A DNA stretch of 64,000 bases, taken from Bacteroidia bacterium. Lineage in GTDB: Bacteria; Bacteroidota; Bacteroidia; J057. Where the stretch lies: positions 1,922,001-1,986,000 of the forward strand of contig JAWKNO010000003.1 in assembly GCA_041391665.1 (NCBI GenBank), read 5' to 3'. Positions within the stretch are counted from its first letter, which is position 1. Each line of letters opens with the position of its first letter. Below are positions 42,440 to 52,233 of this stretch, piece after piece. The position numbers and the translations under genes were made by a program. The notes under the pieces were generated by a model. That model did no database searches. It had not been told where the DNA came from and saw only the letters and a list, made by a program, of their open reading frames with translations.

Positions 42440-44755
42440 CTATTTCACCTCTATCATCTGGCTTCCGTGAAATAGTTTCCCGTCTTCAGACAACCCATTG
42501 ATATACACATTATATTTCCCGCTAAGGCTGCTGCTGTAAAAACTGATGGAAAAAGCCCCAGAGGAGGGAATTTCTATATTGGGATTCCAATACAACAAGT
42601 CCCTGAAGTCAGGCAATCTGTTGTTCAAATCTGCCCCTGCTTCATATTGTGGTGTAAAATAAACCCGTTGTACCTGAAGTCCCTGGTATTCAGGCCATGC
42701 CTCCTTATCTCCCAACACATTGCTGATGGCATTTCCCTCATAGGAAAGATAACTCACTACGCCAGAAAAGCCCAACCGCCCAAGAAACTCCTTTCGCCTT
42801 TTCACTTCAATGCTTTTGATCAGAAATGGGTCCAACGCCATGATTTTATTTATATCAAAAACAGGAACTCCGTCCAGTAAGACAAGTGGTTCTTCCTCAA
42901 ACAATTCGCCCGTATTTAAGTCAAAAATGCGGTACTGAAACTTACCTTCCGCCTTCCTGACCATTACGCCCCGTATGTATTCCCGCATGACCTCTTCCAT
43001 CACGGGAAAACGGGTGTAATCATCCAAATAATACTTTTCGTCAGGGATACCATAAAAATGCAGGCTATCGGCCTGCGGCTTTGTTTTCGATTCTTTCTGA
43101 TAGACCCGCCTCGCCTGCATATATACACTTCGGTCTTCCAACTGTGCCTTATGGGCAAGAGAAAGTCCCAGCGGCGTATTCACCCCGGGGTACACGACCG
43201 GCGAAAAGGGATCCAATATACGGATCTGATACAGGCTGTCGTCCCGGGGAGTTAGCCTGACGATCAACTCGCCTTTCTGATAGACCCGATGCATTTCAAA
43301 ATACACTTTGCCCAAAGAATCGCTCTGCGAGCCTTTAAAAACAAAATTTTTCCCAGCCATCGAAAGATAGGCCGTAATCCCGGCAGCAGGTTTTTGGGTT
43401 TCCCTGCTGATGATCTCAGCTTCCACCAGGGGAGCTACATATTCGGGAAATAGGGATATTTTTTCCTGCGACCCTTCCTGCACCTTTTTCCATTCAAAAC
43501 GCCGCCAGCCATGGGTCAGCATCAGGTTGTCTGTTGCCGCATTTACCTGGGAGTCTTTTTCAAAATAATACCAGGGCGACTCGACATAACCTTTCAGATC
43601 GGAAGTAAGTAACAGGTAATTCGCGATATTCAGCTTTTCGGGAGACTGCAAATCGTCTGCATGATACACAGCCATCGATATATTCAGTCCCTGTCGATCT
43701 GGTACCTGTAAGTCAAGCTGGATTTTGCTCCGCTGAGGATACATTTCCTGATCCGGCCTGATTTTTATTTCCTGACTGGCTTCCGGTCGCTTAAAGTACA
43801 GCCGCTCTGCCACAGGATTGCCGCTGTTGTCAAACAGGGTGATATGATTGATCCCATCTTCCAACTGACTTACGGGAAACACAAATTCTGCTTGCTGGCT
43901 AATGATTTTTCTATTTTCCCTGAATATCATTTTACCCCGGCTATGCACCAGACATACAATATCCTGCCCTTCATAATCCGGAGTGTTACTATTCGCTCGC
44001 ACGGACAACCTGCCATTTCCCGTGTCAGACAATTTTAGCGCATAACCTTTCCCGGCAGCTGGGGGAAGAGTTTGTTTCGCTATCAGCTTTCCGTTCAAAT
44101 CGTAGATCTGCGCGAAGTATGTATTACTGCTTACAGGGGTAAAGTAAAAATGTCCGATGCCAAACTTAAGCGGCTGGAATGTGGCCAGGGTATCATTTAC
44201 CGCATTTACCACGATACCCCGGAAATCTATTCCTTGCCCATCTTCATTCACCACCCGAAAACCTGTCTTGCTCTCAATCGATGATACAAATTGGCCGCCT
44301 TCGGGAAAAAACTGTATATCATAATGTTCCGCCGCCGGCGTGGTCACAGAAGCAGGTTCGAAAGGATTGAAAATGGCAATGGTTTTTTGAAAAAAAAATG
44401 CTTCGTCAAAGTTCCGCATCCAGCGGGTATAGGCTCTGACGACATATTTTCCTGAATGAAGATCTGCCGGCAGGAAAAATGAACCATTGCTACCCTCCAC
44501 TGCTGAGATTCTGGTTTGCAAATACACCTTATCACTCACCAGTTCTACGTAAATCACTTTGCTCAAATCTGATGGACGGTGGTCGGCAGCGTTTACGAGG
44601 TAAGCTTTAAAATACAGATCTTCGCCCGTGAGATAAAATGACTTATCGGTATGCAGAAACACCTTTTCCTGATACACGGACGGAATGATCTGCGCCGTCG
44701 CAACCTGCATCAACAAAAAAAATAACAGCATCCATATAAAAATAAATTTCTGCAT
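42440..44755 (-). CDS. Secreted macroglobulin-domain (MG2-like) protein
   Basis: This 771-aa protein has a signal peptide (MQKFIFIWMLLFFLLMQVATAQ). Residues about 27-120 form an MG2-like domain (EKVFLHTDKSFYLTGEDLYFKAYLVNA, then GSNGSFFLPADLHSGKYVVRAYT). More beta domains follow, and a short plug-like end is seen (EEPLVLLDGVPVFDINKIMALDPFLIKSIEVKRRKEF), as in TonB-receptor plug domains. Last gene of the leftward operon with the TonB receptor and DUF4249 lipoprotein (11-bp gap upstream). Probably an outer-membrane-associated partner of the receptor; exact role unknown. Confidence 0.75.
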   Translation of the reverse strand: MQKFIFIWMLLFFLLMQVATAQIIPSVYQEKVFLHTDKSFYLTGEDLYFKAYLVNAADHRPSDLSKVIYVELVSDKVYLQTRISAVEGSNGSFFLPADLHSGKYVVRAYTRWMRNFDEAFFFQKTIAIFNPFEPASVTTPAAEHYDIQFFPEGGQFVSSIESKTGFRVVNEDGQGIDFRGIVVNAVNDTLATFQPLKFGIGHFYFTPVSSNTYFAQIYDLNGKLIAKQTLPPAAGKGYALKLSDTGNGRLSVRANSNTPDYEGQDIVCLVHSRGKMIFRENRKIISQQAEFVFPVSQLEDGINHITLFDNSGNPVAERLYFKRPEASQEIKIRPDQEMYPQRSKIQLDLQVPDRQGLNISMAVYHADDLQSPEKLNIANYLLLTSDLKGYVESPWYYFEKDSQVNAATDNLMLTHGWRRFEWKKVQEGSQEKISLFPEYVAPLVEAEIISRETQKPAAGITAYLSMAGKNFVFKGSQSDSLGKVYFEMHRVYQKGELIVRLTPRDDSLYQIRILDPFSPVVYPGVNTPLGLSLAHKAQLEDRSVYMQARRVYQKESKTKPQADSLHFYGIPDEKYYLDDYTRFPVMEEVMREYIRGVMVRKAEGKFQYRIFDLNTGELFEEEPLVLLDGVPVFDINKIMALDPFLIKSIEVKRRKEFLGRLGFSGVVSYLSYEGNAISNVLGDKEAWPEYQGLQVQRVYFTPQYEAGADLNNRLPDFRDLLYWNPNIEIPSSGAFSISFYSSSLSGKYNVYINGLSEDGKLFHGSQMIEVK

Positions 44756-44766
44756 ATACGTGTACT

Positions 44767-45927
44767 TTATTCCCAGTAGTCGGGCTTGACGGTGAATCCA
44801 CGATTATCCAGGGAGCAATCAATACATTCTATCGGGCCGGTAGTGATTCCGATAATTCCGCCAGACATATTGTACACAATCTTGATGAGAGGGTAGGAAG
44901 AAGGATCTGCATAATAATCAGTTATATCCACAAACACTTCATCGAGATCGAGGCAGGTACTCGGAACGTTGCGTGCCCGGTCAAGATGAGGCAACTCGGA
45001 CTGCGAGATAAATATCCTTTTTACAGAAGAAGCGCCTATGCTGAAGTAACCAAACACCGGAGAATCCGGATGGGTAAGTGACCGGATATTCCCCCCGATA
45101 TTGGAAGGCTGAGCGTCGAAAATGGAACCCACATTTTCATTGCTCTGTTTGACTACCTCCCAATACGCATATTCAGCCGCAGTAAGGGCATATTGTTTAA
45201 CCAGAATGCTGTATTTAAACTGATGTTTCCACGAATCAGGTGATAAAGTCTGTATTTTTTTATGGGTTACGACATCTTCGGACAAACCGGAAGTATTGCT
45301 AAGCAGGATGGATTTGGAAGACTCTTCATTCCAGCAGACGTAAATATTTTGTGTTTCCTGATTTCTTGGGACTACCTCTTTTTTATTTTCATCATAAATT
45401 GCAGTACATGCAAAAAATGAATTGTATTCGGCGGTTTCTATAAACGCCCAGCGGTAGTAGCGGGTTTTGTTACTGCTGTCATGCGTATTAAGAAAAATCG
45501 AAACGCCTTCATCGCCATACGCCCAAGTGAGGCTGTCAATCTCCGGGCCGGTTTTAAAGGGGACATAATCAGACTGGTACGTCTCTTTTGCAGCGGTAAC
45601 TATGTTTAAGCGATACAACAACCCCGGCTCATAATTTTGAACATCTGACTGATAAACCCCTTTGTCTTTTTCTTCAAAAAATACCTGGCCGCCATTTTCT
45701 GCCTCCACCCAGACTTCTGCACCGGTTTCAAAGATTCGCTGATTGATGACATCCAGAGATTTGGTTTGAGACAGTACAATCCGGGCCTTCCCATCGCGGG
45801 TGTCAACCCCACCTTCCACAACGAGATAGCCTTCCACTTCTCCCTTAATTTCCGGATCAAAAGGCTTCAGGCAGCCCGAAAAACAGAAGAAAATGAATAC
45901 CGATATGATTCCTTTGCCCACTTTCAT
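44767..45927 (-). CDS. DUF4249 lipoprotein
   Basis: The start MKVGKGIISVFIFFCFSGC at 45927 is preferred; the longer ORF runs back over the TonB-receptor gene. It lies one base after that gene's stop, so the two are coupled. The lipobox FSGC gives a lipoprotein of 386 residues. The chain follows DUF4249 (GYLVVEGGVDTRDGKARIVLSQT, YRLNIVTAAKETYQSDYVPF, NIGGNIRSLTHPDSPVFGYFSIGA). DUF4249 proteins nearly always accompany a TonB-dependent receptor in Bacteroidota and probably act as its surface partner. Confidence 0.87.
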   Translation of the reverse strand: MKVGKGIISVFIFFCFSGCLKPFDPEIKGEVEGYLVVEGGVDTRDGKARIVLSQTKSLDVINQRIFETGAEVWVEAENGGQVFFEEKDKGVYQSDVQNYEPGLLYRLNIVTAAKETYQSDYVPFKTGPEIDSLTWAYGDEGVSIFLNTHDSSNKTRYYRWAFIETAEYNSFFACTAIYDENKKEVVPRNQETQNIYVCWNEESSKSILLSNTSGLSEDVVTHKKIQTLSPDSWKHQFKYSILVKQYALTAAEYAYWEVVKQSNENVGSIFDAQPSNIGGNIRSLTHPDSPVFGYFSIGASSVKRIFISQSELPHLDRARNVPSTCLDLDEVFVDITDYYADPSSYPLIKIVYNMSGGIIGITTGPIECIDCSLDNRGFTVKPDYWE

Positions 45928-45928
45928 T

Positions 45929-48694
45929 TCAAAATCTAAAGTTATAAGTGATCGTGGGAATAGGTTCCCCAAAAATGGAAAGTTGATATCCCCTGACATA
46001 CCCGCCCTCTGTGCGGTAAAAAACGGAATACGCATTATCCCTTCCGGTAATATTATAAACCGCCACTGACCAGGAGCTGTGAAGGATTTTTTTGACCTTG
46101 TGATTGCCTTCGAAATTGAGCGAAACATCCGCCCGGTAGTAGTCGGGAATCCGGTATTGGTTTCGTCCGGAGAAAAACAATCTTTCGGCTTCGTAGAGGT
46201 CGTATTTACCCAATGGCAAGGTAACCGGGCGGCCCGTACTGTAGGTAAAGTTGAAGGAGAAACTAAACCTTCTGCTAAATTTATAATTACTTACCAGCGT
46301 GATATCATGCGGTTTGTCAAAACTACTGGGATATTTTCGCCCAAAATTAATGGACTCCCGGCCTGAAACCGCCTCAGTCTGAAGTAAAGACCGGGAATAG
46401 GTATAGGCCAGCCAGCCGTTAAATTTACCCGTTACCTTCCGGATCATGAGCTCGACTCCGTAAGCGGTACCTGAAGTCGCGATAATATCCGTTTCTATAT
46501 TGCGGTTGAGAAACAATTGCGCCCCATCCCGGTAATCCAGAAAATTATCAGTGGTTTTATAATAAACTTCGGCAGAAGTTTCAATGGTATTGGATTTCAG
46601 GTTTCGGAATAACCCGAAGGAAAACTGATCGCCAACCTCGGGCAAAATATGATAGTCACTCAGCTTCCAGATATCTGTGGGAGAGATACTTATGGTATTG
46701 GACAACATGTGAATATATTGCCGCATCCGCTGATAACTCAGCTTTACCGACGTGCTCCCGTTTAGCAAAAATCGCCCTGAAGCGCGAAATTCGGGGCCGT
46801 GGTAAAATTTAATCAACTCATTTTTCCCATAACTTTGAGTGCCAGTAATATTGTCCTGGGTCATGGGCAGATTGGGGGCATATTGGTTGACCAAACCCGG
46901 GCCCAGATTGTGGAAAAAAGAATATCTTATGGCCCCATACAGCGATAGCCGGTTGCCCAGCTTAATCTGATCCCCCAGATAAACCGCCGTTTCCAATGCC
47001 TGTTCATCTGCAATCGCATTTTCTGCCACCAGAGAAGCCGGTCCCAAAGGAGAAACGCTTACAGGGCTCAGACGGTAAAAATCTCCATTCAGCCCAAAGG
47101 AAAAAGTATGATTTTTCAGGTAATAATGGAAGTCTGCTTTTCCGATCGATTGATTGATTTTGTATCGCGATTCAAAGGCATTGACAGGCACTCCGTCGTA
47201 GCTGATTCTGTACTTGTATTGCGAAAACCCACCGGTAAATTCACCAAAAAGTTTTTCGCTGAAGATGCGCTTCCACTTCGCCATTGTATTAAAATTACTG
47301 TACTGATAGGCGGTATCATTGCGGAAGCTGAATTGGTCTTCGCTGAAATAAGAAGAAACAGAGAAGCTGTTTTTTTTATCTTTTTCGTAGGTAAACCGGG
47401 TATGGATGTCGTAAAATGAGGCACGGCTGCTATTGATCTCTTCATTGGGGATTCGCGACAAAAGCCAGTCTGAGTATGTTGAGCGGCCACTGACCAGAAA
47501 AGACAATTTTTCTTTTACGATGGGCCCTTCCAGCAGTAACCTGCCCGACACCAGGCCAATGCCCCCCGAACCGGTCATTTGCTTTTTGTTTCCGTCTTTG
47601 GAGTTGACCTCCAGCACAGAAGATATTCTGCCGCCATATTTCGCAGGAACACCGCTTTTATACAATTCGACTTCTTTGATCACTTCAGGGTTAAAAACCG
47701 AAAACACCCCAAATAAGTGCGCAGAGTTATATATAGGTGCCTGATTGAACAAGATCAGGTTTTGGCCGGTAGAGCCTCCTCTAACGTTTAAACCGGTGGC
47801 ATTTTCTCCCGAAGACTGAACACCCGGCAAAGTCAGGATCGCCTTTAACACATCGACTTCTCCCAGCAGAGATGGCAGTTGTTTGATGGATTTGATGTCC
47901 ATTTTTTCCTGACCCATTTGCGTTTTGGTGACATTGCCGCCTCTTTCGGCTTCAATGACCACTTCTTTTAGCGTGGTAACCTCTTCCTTCAATTCAATAT
48001 CCAGTTCTCCATCTCCGTAGATGAGCAATTCCCGAACTGCTGGCAACATCCCCATACTGGACACGGTCAACTGTACCCGCCCTGTCGGAATTGTGATTTC
48101 ATAGTTGCCCAGCGCATCACTCATCGCCCCTGTTCTGGAAGCTTCATGGAGAATTGTTGCCCCGATAATAGACTCGCCGGTAAAAACATTTTTGATTTTC
48201 CCAGATAGGGTTGCCTTGCCTCCCGCAGTTACCTGTGAAGATTTTCCGATGGTCAGTACCTGCTTTTGTTGCTGGTTGCTGAGATCATCAAGGGACTGGA
48301 TAAATTCCAGAATGGACAGGTCTGTTTCTTCCTCGTTGTTTGGAACCGGCTCAGCCCCCAGGTACGAGGAAGAGATAGACGTATGAATAGCCGCATTGGG
48401 CGTAATAAACACATCGCCGTGATACAGGGCATATTTCAATGGAGTAGATTGAAAAACATAGGTAAGCACTTCCGTCAATGGCGTCTCCTTAAAATCACCG
48501 GAAACCCGAAAACTATCAGGGACAGATTCATCATAATAAAAATGGAAGTGTGTTTGTTGTTCGATCGCGTTGACAAATTCGCTAAAAAGCACACCTTCAA
48601 ACCTGCCGGAGACAAGCGGATTTTCCTGAGCCTGTAATGTTCCGGTAAGCAGGATGGCTACGAAAAAAAGCCAGGCGCGAAAACAGTTATTCAT
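45929..48694 (-). CDS. TonB-dependent receptor with STN and carboxypeptidase-like domains
   Basis: The start at 48694 (MNNCFRAWLFFVAILLTG) overlaps the upstream stop in an ATGA-like arrangement; an ATG five codons earlier is possible. The 921-residue protein has a signal peptide and an STN secretin-like domain (about 25-100, VPDSFRVSGDFKETPLTEVL). A carboxypeptidase-regulatory-like domain follows (about 165-245, LSGKIKNVFTGESIIGATI). Then come the plug (LPGVQSSGENATGLNVRGG, PEVIKEVELYKSGVPAKYGG) and a 22-strand-type barrel ending in TITYNFRF. The STN domain suggests sigma/anti-sigma signalling, but no FecI/FecR pair is adjacent. The transported ligand is unknown. Middle gene of a four-gene operon. 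Confidence 0.92.
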   Translation of the reverse strand: MNNCFRAWLFFVAILLTGTLQAQENPLVSGRFEGVLFSEFVNAIEQQTHFHFYYDESVPDSFRVSGDFKETPLTEVLTYVFQSTPLKYALYHGDVFITPNAAIHTSISSSYLGAEPVPNNEEETDLSILEFIQSLDDLSNQQQKQVLTIGKSSQVTAGGKATLSGKIKNVFTGESIIGATILHEASRTGAMSDALGNYEITIPTGRVQLTVSSMGMLPAVRELLIYGDGELDIELKEEVTTLKEVVIEAERGGNVTKTQMGQEKMDIKSIKQLPSLLGEVDVLKAILTLPGVQSSGENATGLNVRGGSTGQNLILFNQAPIYNSAHLFGVFSVFNPEVIKEVELYKSGVPAKYGGRISSVLEVNSKDGNKKQMTGSGGIGLVSGRLLLEGPIVKEKLSFLVSGRSTYSDWLLSRIPNEEINSSRASFYDIHTRFTYEKDKKNSFSVSSYFSEDQFSFRNDTAYQYSNFNTMAKWKRIFSEKLFGEFTGGFSQYKYRISYDGVPVNAFESRYKINQSIGKADFHYYLKNHTFSFGLNGDFYRLSPVSVSPLGPASLVAENAIADEQALETAVYLGDQIKLGNRLSLYGAIRYSFFHNLGPGLVNQYAPNLPMTQDNITGTQSYGKNELIKFYHGPEFRASGRFLLNGSTSVKLSYQRMRQYIHMLSNTISISPTDIWKLSDYHILPEVGDQFSFGLFRNLKSNTIETSAEVYYKTTDNFLDYRDGAQLFLNRNIETDIIATSGTAYGVELMIRKVTGKFNGWLAYTYSRSLLQTEAVSGRESINFGRKYPSSFDKPHDITLVSNYKFSRRFSFSFNFTYSTGRPVTLPLGKYDLYEAERLFFSGRNQYRIPDYYRADVSLNFEGNHKVKKILHSSWSVAVYNITGRDNAYSVFYRTEGGYVRGYQLSIFGEPIPTITYNFRF

Positions 48695-49427
48695 TCTCTG
48701 CCTGGTCATAGTATTGAATAAGTTGGATCATCCCAGCCTCTTTGTTGTCGTTGAACCGCGATTCCTCAGCCCTTGCATGTTTCATCAGGCGCTTTTTTTC
48801 TTCCGGGAATAATTTGAGCAGGGATTTCTTATTATTTACCGGATAAGCGATTTCGTTTTTTATAAGAAAATAGCGATGTTTTTCTTCAAAGAAGGTGATC
48901 GCTTTGGTGATGTCAAATTCCTGTTGCGCTTCTTTGGTTATTTTTTTCAGAAGTACTGTTTTACCCTGATACACAGGTTGGTAAAAACCCTCCTTCAGAT
49001 TTGCCCAGGTATCAGGCAGGTAGTGGACAAATAGCTGGTTTTGGATAATAAAGCGGTCAATTTTTGCTTTATGCAATTGCACCAATTCGGGGTAGCCGTC
49101 AGAGGATATATAATCGATGATCACTTCGTCATGGAAGATATCATAACGCATCCGCACAGGGCTAAATGAAACCCCTTCATAGACAACCGTACATCCGTCC
49201 ACATTATCCTGAAGGTAATATGGATGTCCTCTGAGATTACCGGCCATAGGCGCATACTGACTCCCGCTGAGAAGGAGAGCCTGACTGTGCATGGACTCCT
49301 CATAAAGATCCACCGCTTGCTGAAAAGCCGGGGAAGAAATATGTATATCCGAATCCTGACATACAGCATAATTTGCCAGGCCAAAAGCCAGCAGGAGGGA
49401 AAGGATATTTACAGGCCTGTATAGCAT
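48687..49427 (-). CDS. Secreted hypothetical protein upstream of the TonB receptor
   Basis: The start MLYRPVNILSLLLAFGLANYAVCQ at 49427 gives a clean signal peptide; the ORF start 12 codons earlier adds non-hydrophobic residues. The mature chain of about 220 residues has no motif recognised. It is mixed alpha/beta with a C-terminal charged helix region (LFPEEKKRLMKHARAEESRFNDNKE). Its stop overlaps the TonB-receptor start, so it is the first gene of that operon and possibly a receptor-associated periplasmic factor. Such unknown genes precede DUF4249/TonB pairs in Bacteroidota. Confidence 0.65.
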   Translation of the reverse strand: MLYRPVNILSLLLAFGLANYAVCQDSDIHISSPAFQQAVDLYEESMHSQALLLSGSQYAPMAGNLRGHPYYLQDNVDGCTVVYEGVSFSPVRMRYDIFHDEVIIDYISSDGYPELVQLHKAKIDRFIIQNQLFVHYLPDTWANLKEGFYQPVYQGKTVLLKKITKEAQQEFDITKAITFFEEKHRYFLIKNEIAYPVNNKKSLLKLFPEEKKRLMKHARAEESRFNDNKEAGMIQLIQYYDQAENE

Positions 49428-49574
49428 ACCGGTGCAAGGTAAACGCCATTCCTGATACATCAAATTAAACCTATAAAATCTGGATACTGCTGCACGATTT
49501 CATGCGGCGAAAATATTATAGCAGAGTGTTAGGTGTTCTGCCGTCGTGATATGATCCTGAACACAAATGGCTTG

Positions 49575-52163
49575 TTAAGGCAGGATGACAAGTTCCATGG
49601 CTCCTGGCAAATAGATCAAATCAAATGGCGCACTATAAACCAGGTACATCATGTTCCATTCAGGTTCAAACTTTTCTTTAAATGAACGGAGGTTTTTATA
49701 ATGACCGAACTGGTGAATTCGCTCATACGCCAACTTGATTACCCGCTCCTGTAAGTTTTTGGGCTCATCAATACCTGACATGGGAACCATGCCCATATTA
49801 CAACTTTTAAATCCAATATCCCTGAGATGCTCAAACATCCTTACAAAAAGAAAATCCATGGTTCCATTAGGTGCGTCTTCTGTTTTCCGCATGAGGTCAA
49901 AATTTGCTTCACCCAATGTATAATCAGGAATAAGATTGATAAAACCCGCTATCTTTCCTTCGGGGTTTTGCAGACTGAGGATCTGCTGTTGTTTGAGTTC
50001 ATTTTCATCAAATAACCCCTGAGAGAATACAATTTCCGTGCGTTTCATATCCTTCAGCCAGCCATCACTTACGGCTCTGAGTTGTTGAAGAAATGCGCCA
50101 CTTTGCGGGGGTTCATTGACGTGAAAGGTATAACCTTGTTTACTCAGTTTGTTGATTGCGTTTCTAATTGCGGATTTATCTTTCCCCTGTATAGTGAAAG
50201 TTTCCAGGTTTACTACTGCCTCATCGCCGATGGGCATGAGTTTTTTTCCCAATTTTTCATACACAGATTTACTGCTTTCGGGAATGCGGTAGTACGCAGT
50301 GCGAAGTCCGTTCTGACGACACCAGATATCAAATCCTAAAACAAGCGCGGATAAGGCTGCATCATCTGCACATACCGGGTTTTCGAGCACGATGGCGTAA
50401 TTTCGTGAAGTTTTGAACGAGATAAACCCGTCTACTTCCGGGCTAAACCAGTATTTTTTATCCTGATAAGTTTTGAAATAATCCAGGCTGCTTTTTCCGT
50501 ATTTTTCCACCAGTGTGAGTGCGCGTTGCCTTTCTTCTTCGACTGTGTTCCTGGGATGCCTGACTAGCGGGCGCAATAAAAGGAAAATCACAAATATCAT
50601 TGTTGTTCCTCCCAGAATATGCATTCCATAGAGAAACTCTTTACCAAACACTGTACGGGGATACAAATCAATATTCAGCAGGAAAAAGGTTGTTACCGCC
50701 TCTTTAAAGCTTTCCCATAAAGTAAACTCGACATTAAAGTGCCTGGGGTTCAGAAAATAAAAACCAATGGTTCCAAACAGTATGACCGTGACCGCAGCGA
50801 TTAGCCCGGGGATGAGGCTGCGTTTTGCCAGCTTAAGGTCTGGCTTAATAAAATAGTGTTTATGCTGATAGATAAGAGAGGCAAAGGTAATCAGCGCCAA
50901 CGTCGCTTCTTCCCAGTCTATGCCCTTGGTCAGGTGTGCGATAAGAGACGATCCGCTCAAAACCAGCGCAAGTATCCATGCATTGCGCAAACCGCGAAGC
51001 AAGTAAATCGAAATTGCCAGCATCATGAGGCCCGCCAGCAACACCAGCCATGTAGAAGCGTGGATCGCATCGAGGGGAATCACTTCTGACAAGAGTTTCA
51101 ATCTTTCAGGCACGGCAGGAGAGAGCGAAGAAAAAATATTTACCAACCCCAGAAAAAATATCAGTACAGCGGGCAAAATCCGCACAAGCAGATTATCTCT
51201 TTGCGCTACCAATGCAAATACGCCCAGTACTAATACTGACCAAAATTCAAAAAATCGAAACAGGAAAGCTACAGACAATGCCATGACCGTTGAAAGGCCA
51301 AAAAGTGTCAGTGCATAAGTTAGCGCCACCTCAATAGCACCAATACCCCTTAAAAAGGGGGAACTCATCAACAATAGCAGAACGATTGCATAGCCAATGA
51401 TCGCCATTTCCCCTGTAGGCGTACCACCCAGTGCGATTATCGCAACATAGAGGTGGGCAATGCCGATAAGTTCTATAACCAGAGAAAGCGCAACAACCTG
51501 CCAGAATTTTTGAAAATCCATTGTGCCCGAAGTCAGCTCATCAATTCTTTCAACAACCCCGGGCACTTTTCTGGCGAGAAACTGATAGAGCCTTCCTTTT
51601 TGAACCAGATTTATTACGATCAAAAAAACCCCGGCCAGCATAAGTACGGTTAGCAGCATTCCCCAAATTAAATTCCCGGAAACACTACTCTTTATCAATA
51701 GCCAGCCTAAGGCCGGGATACCAATAATCACACTCGAAAGAATCGAACAAATGGAAAATATCGAAGACGCAAAGTAAGTCTGCGTTTTGCTTACCCCTTC
51801 TTTCTTTTCTACTTCCTCATTAAAAAAAAGCATATTGGTAAGCATTCCGGCAGGAAGGAATACACTCACCAGATTGCGTTTAAGGTAAAGAGAGATGCCC
51901 GTGGAAAGTTTTATATTTTGACGAATGGCGGCAAAGCTCACTTTATACATCATTCCCTGAACTACCACAAAAGCGGCCAGCAACAATAACCCGGTTACAA
52001 CCCAAACAGGATCTGCCGCCTGTATGGAGGTAGAGACCTTATGCAGTTCAGATTGTTCGTGTCTGATAAAATATATTCCCAGCACGACACACAACAAGCC
52101 AAAAGCCACTTGTAATATCGTTTTTGAATAATTCCTGATGGAAGAAAGTAAGTTTTGCATCAA
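49575..52163 (-). CDS. mprF: MprF-family bifunctional aminoacyl-lipid synthase/flippase
   Basis: This 862-aa membrane protein has an N-terminal flippase-type region of many transmembrane segments (about residues 1-540; LKRNLVSVFLPAGMLTNMLFF, SPFLRGIGAIEVALTYALTLFG). A C-terminal DUF2156/GNAT-like synthase follows (about 570-860; VEKYGKSSLDYFKTYQDKKYWFSP, GNRs-type AIRNAINKLSKQGYTFHV, DFLFVRMFEHLRDIGFKSCNMGMVPMSG). MprF transfers an amino acid from aminoacyl-tRNA to phosphatidylglycerol and flips it, which lowers surface charge and resists cationic peptides. The amino acid cannot be told from sequence. Monocistronic by gap (111-147 bp to neighbours). Confidence 0.9.
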   Translation of the reverse strand: MMQNLLSSIRNYSKTILQVAFGLLCVVLGIYFIRHEQSELHKVSTSIQAADPVWVVTGLLLLAAFVVVQGMMYKVSFAAIRQNIKLSTGISLYLKRNLVSVFLPAGMLTNMLFFNEEVEKKEGVSKTQTYFASSIFSICSILSSVIIGIPALGWLLIKSSVSGNLIWGMLLTVLMLAGVFLIVINLVQKGRLYQFLARKVPGVVERIDELTSGTMDFQKFWQVVALSLVIELIGIAHLYVAIIALGGTPTGEMAIIGYAIVLLLLMSSPFLRGIGAIEVALTYALTLFGLSTVMALSVAFLFRFFEFWSVLVLGVFALVAQRDNLLVRILPAVLIFFLGLVNIFSSLSPAVPERLKLLSEVIPLDAIHASTWLVLLAGLMMLAISIYLLRGLRNAWILALVLSGSSLIAHLTKGIDWEEATLALITFASLIYQHKHYFIKPDLKLAKRSLIPGLIAAVTVILFGTIGFYFLNPRHFNVEFTLWESFKEAVTTFFLLNIDLYPRTVFGKEFLYGMHILGGTTMIFVIFLLLRPLVRHPRNTVEEERQRALTLVEKYGKSSLDYFKTYQDKKYWFSPEVDGFISFKTSRNYAIVLENPVCADDAALSALVLGFDIWCRQNGLRTAYYRIPESSKSVYEKLGKKLMPIGDEAVVNLETFTIQGKDKSAIRNAINKLSKQGYTFHVNEPPQSGAFLQQLRAVSDGWLKDMKRTEIVFSQGLFDENELKQQQILSLQNPEGKIAGFINLIPDYTLGEANFDLMRKTEDAPNGTMDFLFVRMFEHLRDIGFKSCNMGMVPMSGIDEPKNLQERVIKLAYERIHQFGHYKNLRSFKEKFEPEWNMMYLVYSAPFDLIYLPGAMELVILP

Positions 52164-52233
52164 CCTGGATTTAGTAGTTATCTATGTTGAAAAGCCTTAT
52201 TCTTTTGTCATAAAAACTATAATACTGAGTTTA

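Noticed and set aside
44767..46128. Long N-terminal extension of the DUF4249 gene
   Set aside because: It runs back over the TonB-receptor gene and lacks a signal peptide; the lipobox start at 45927 fits.
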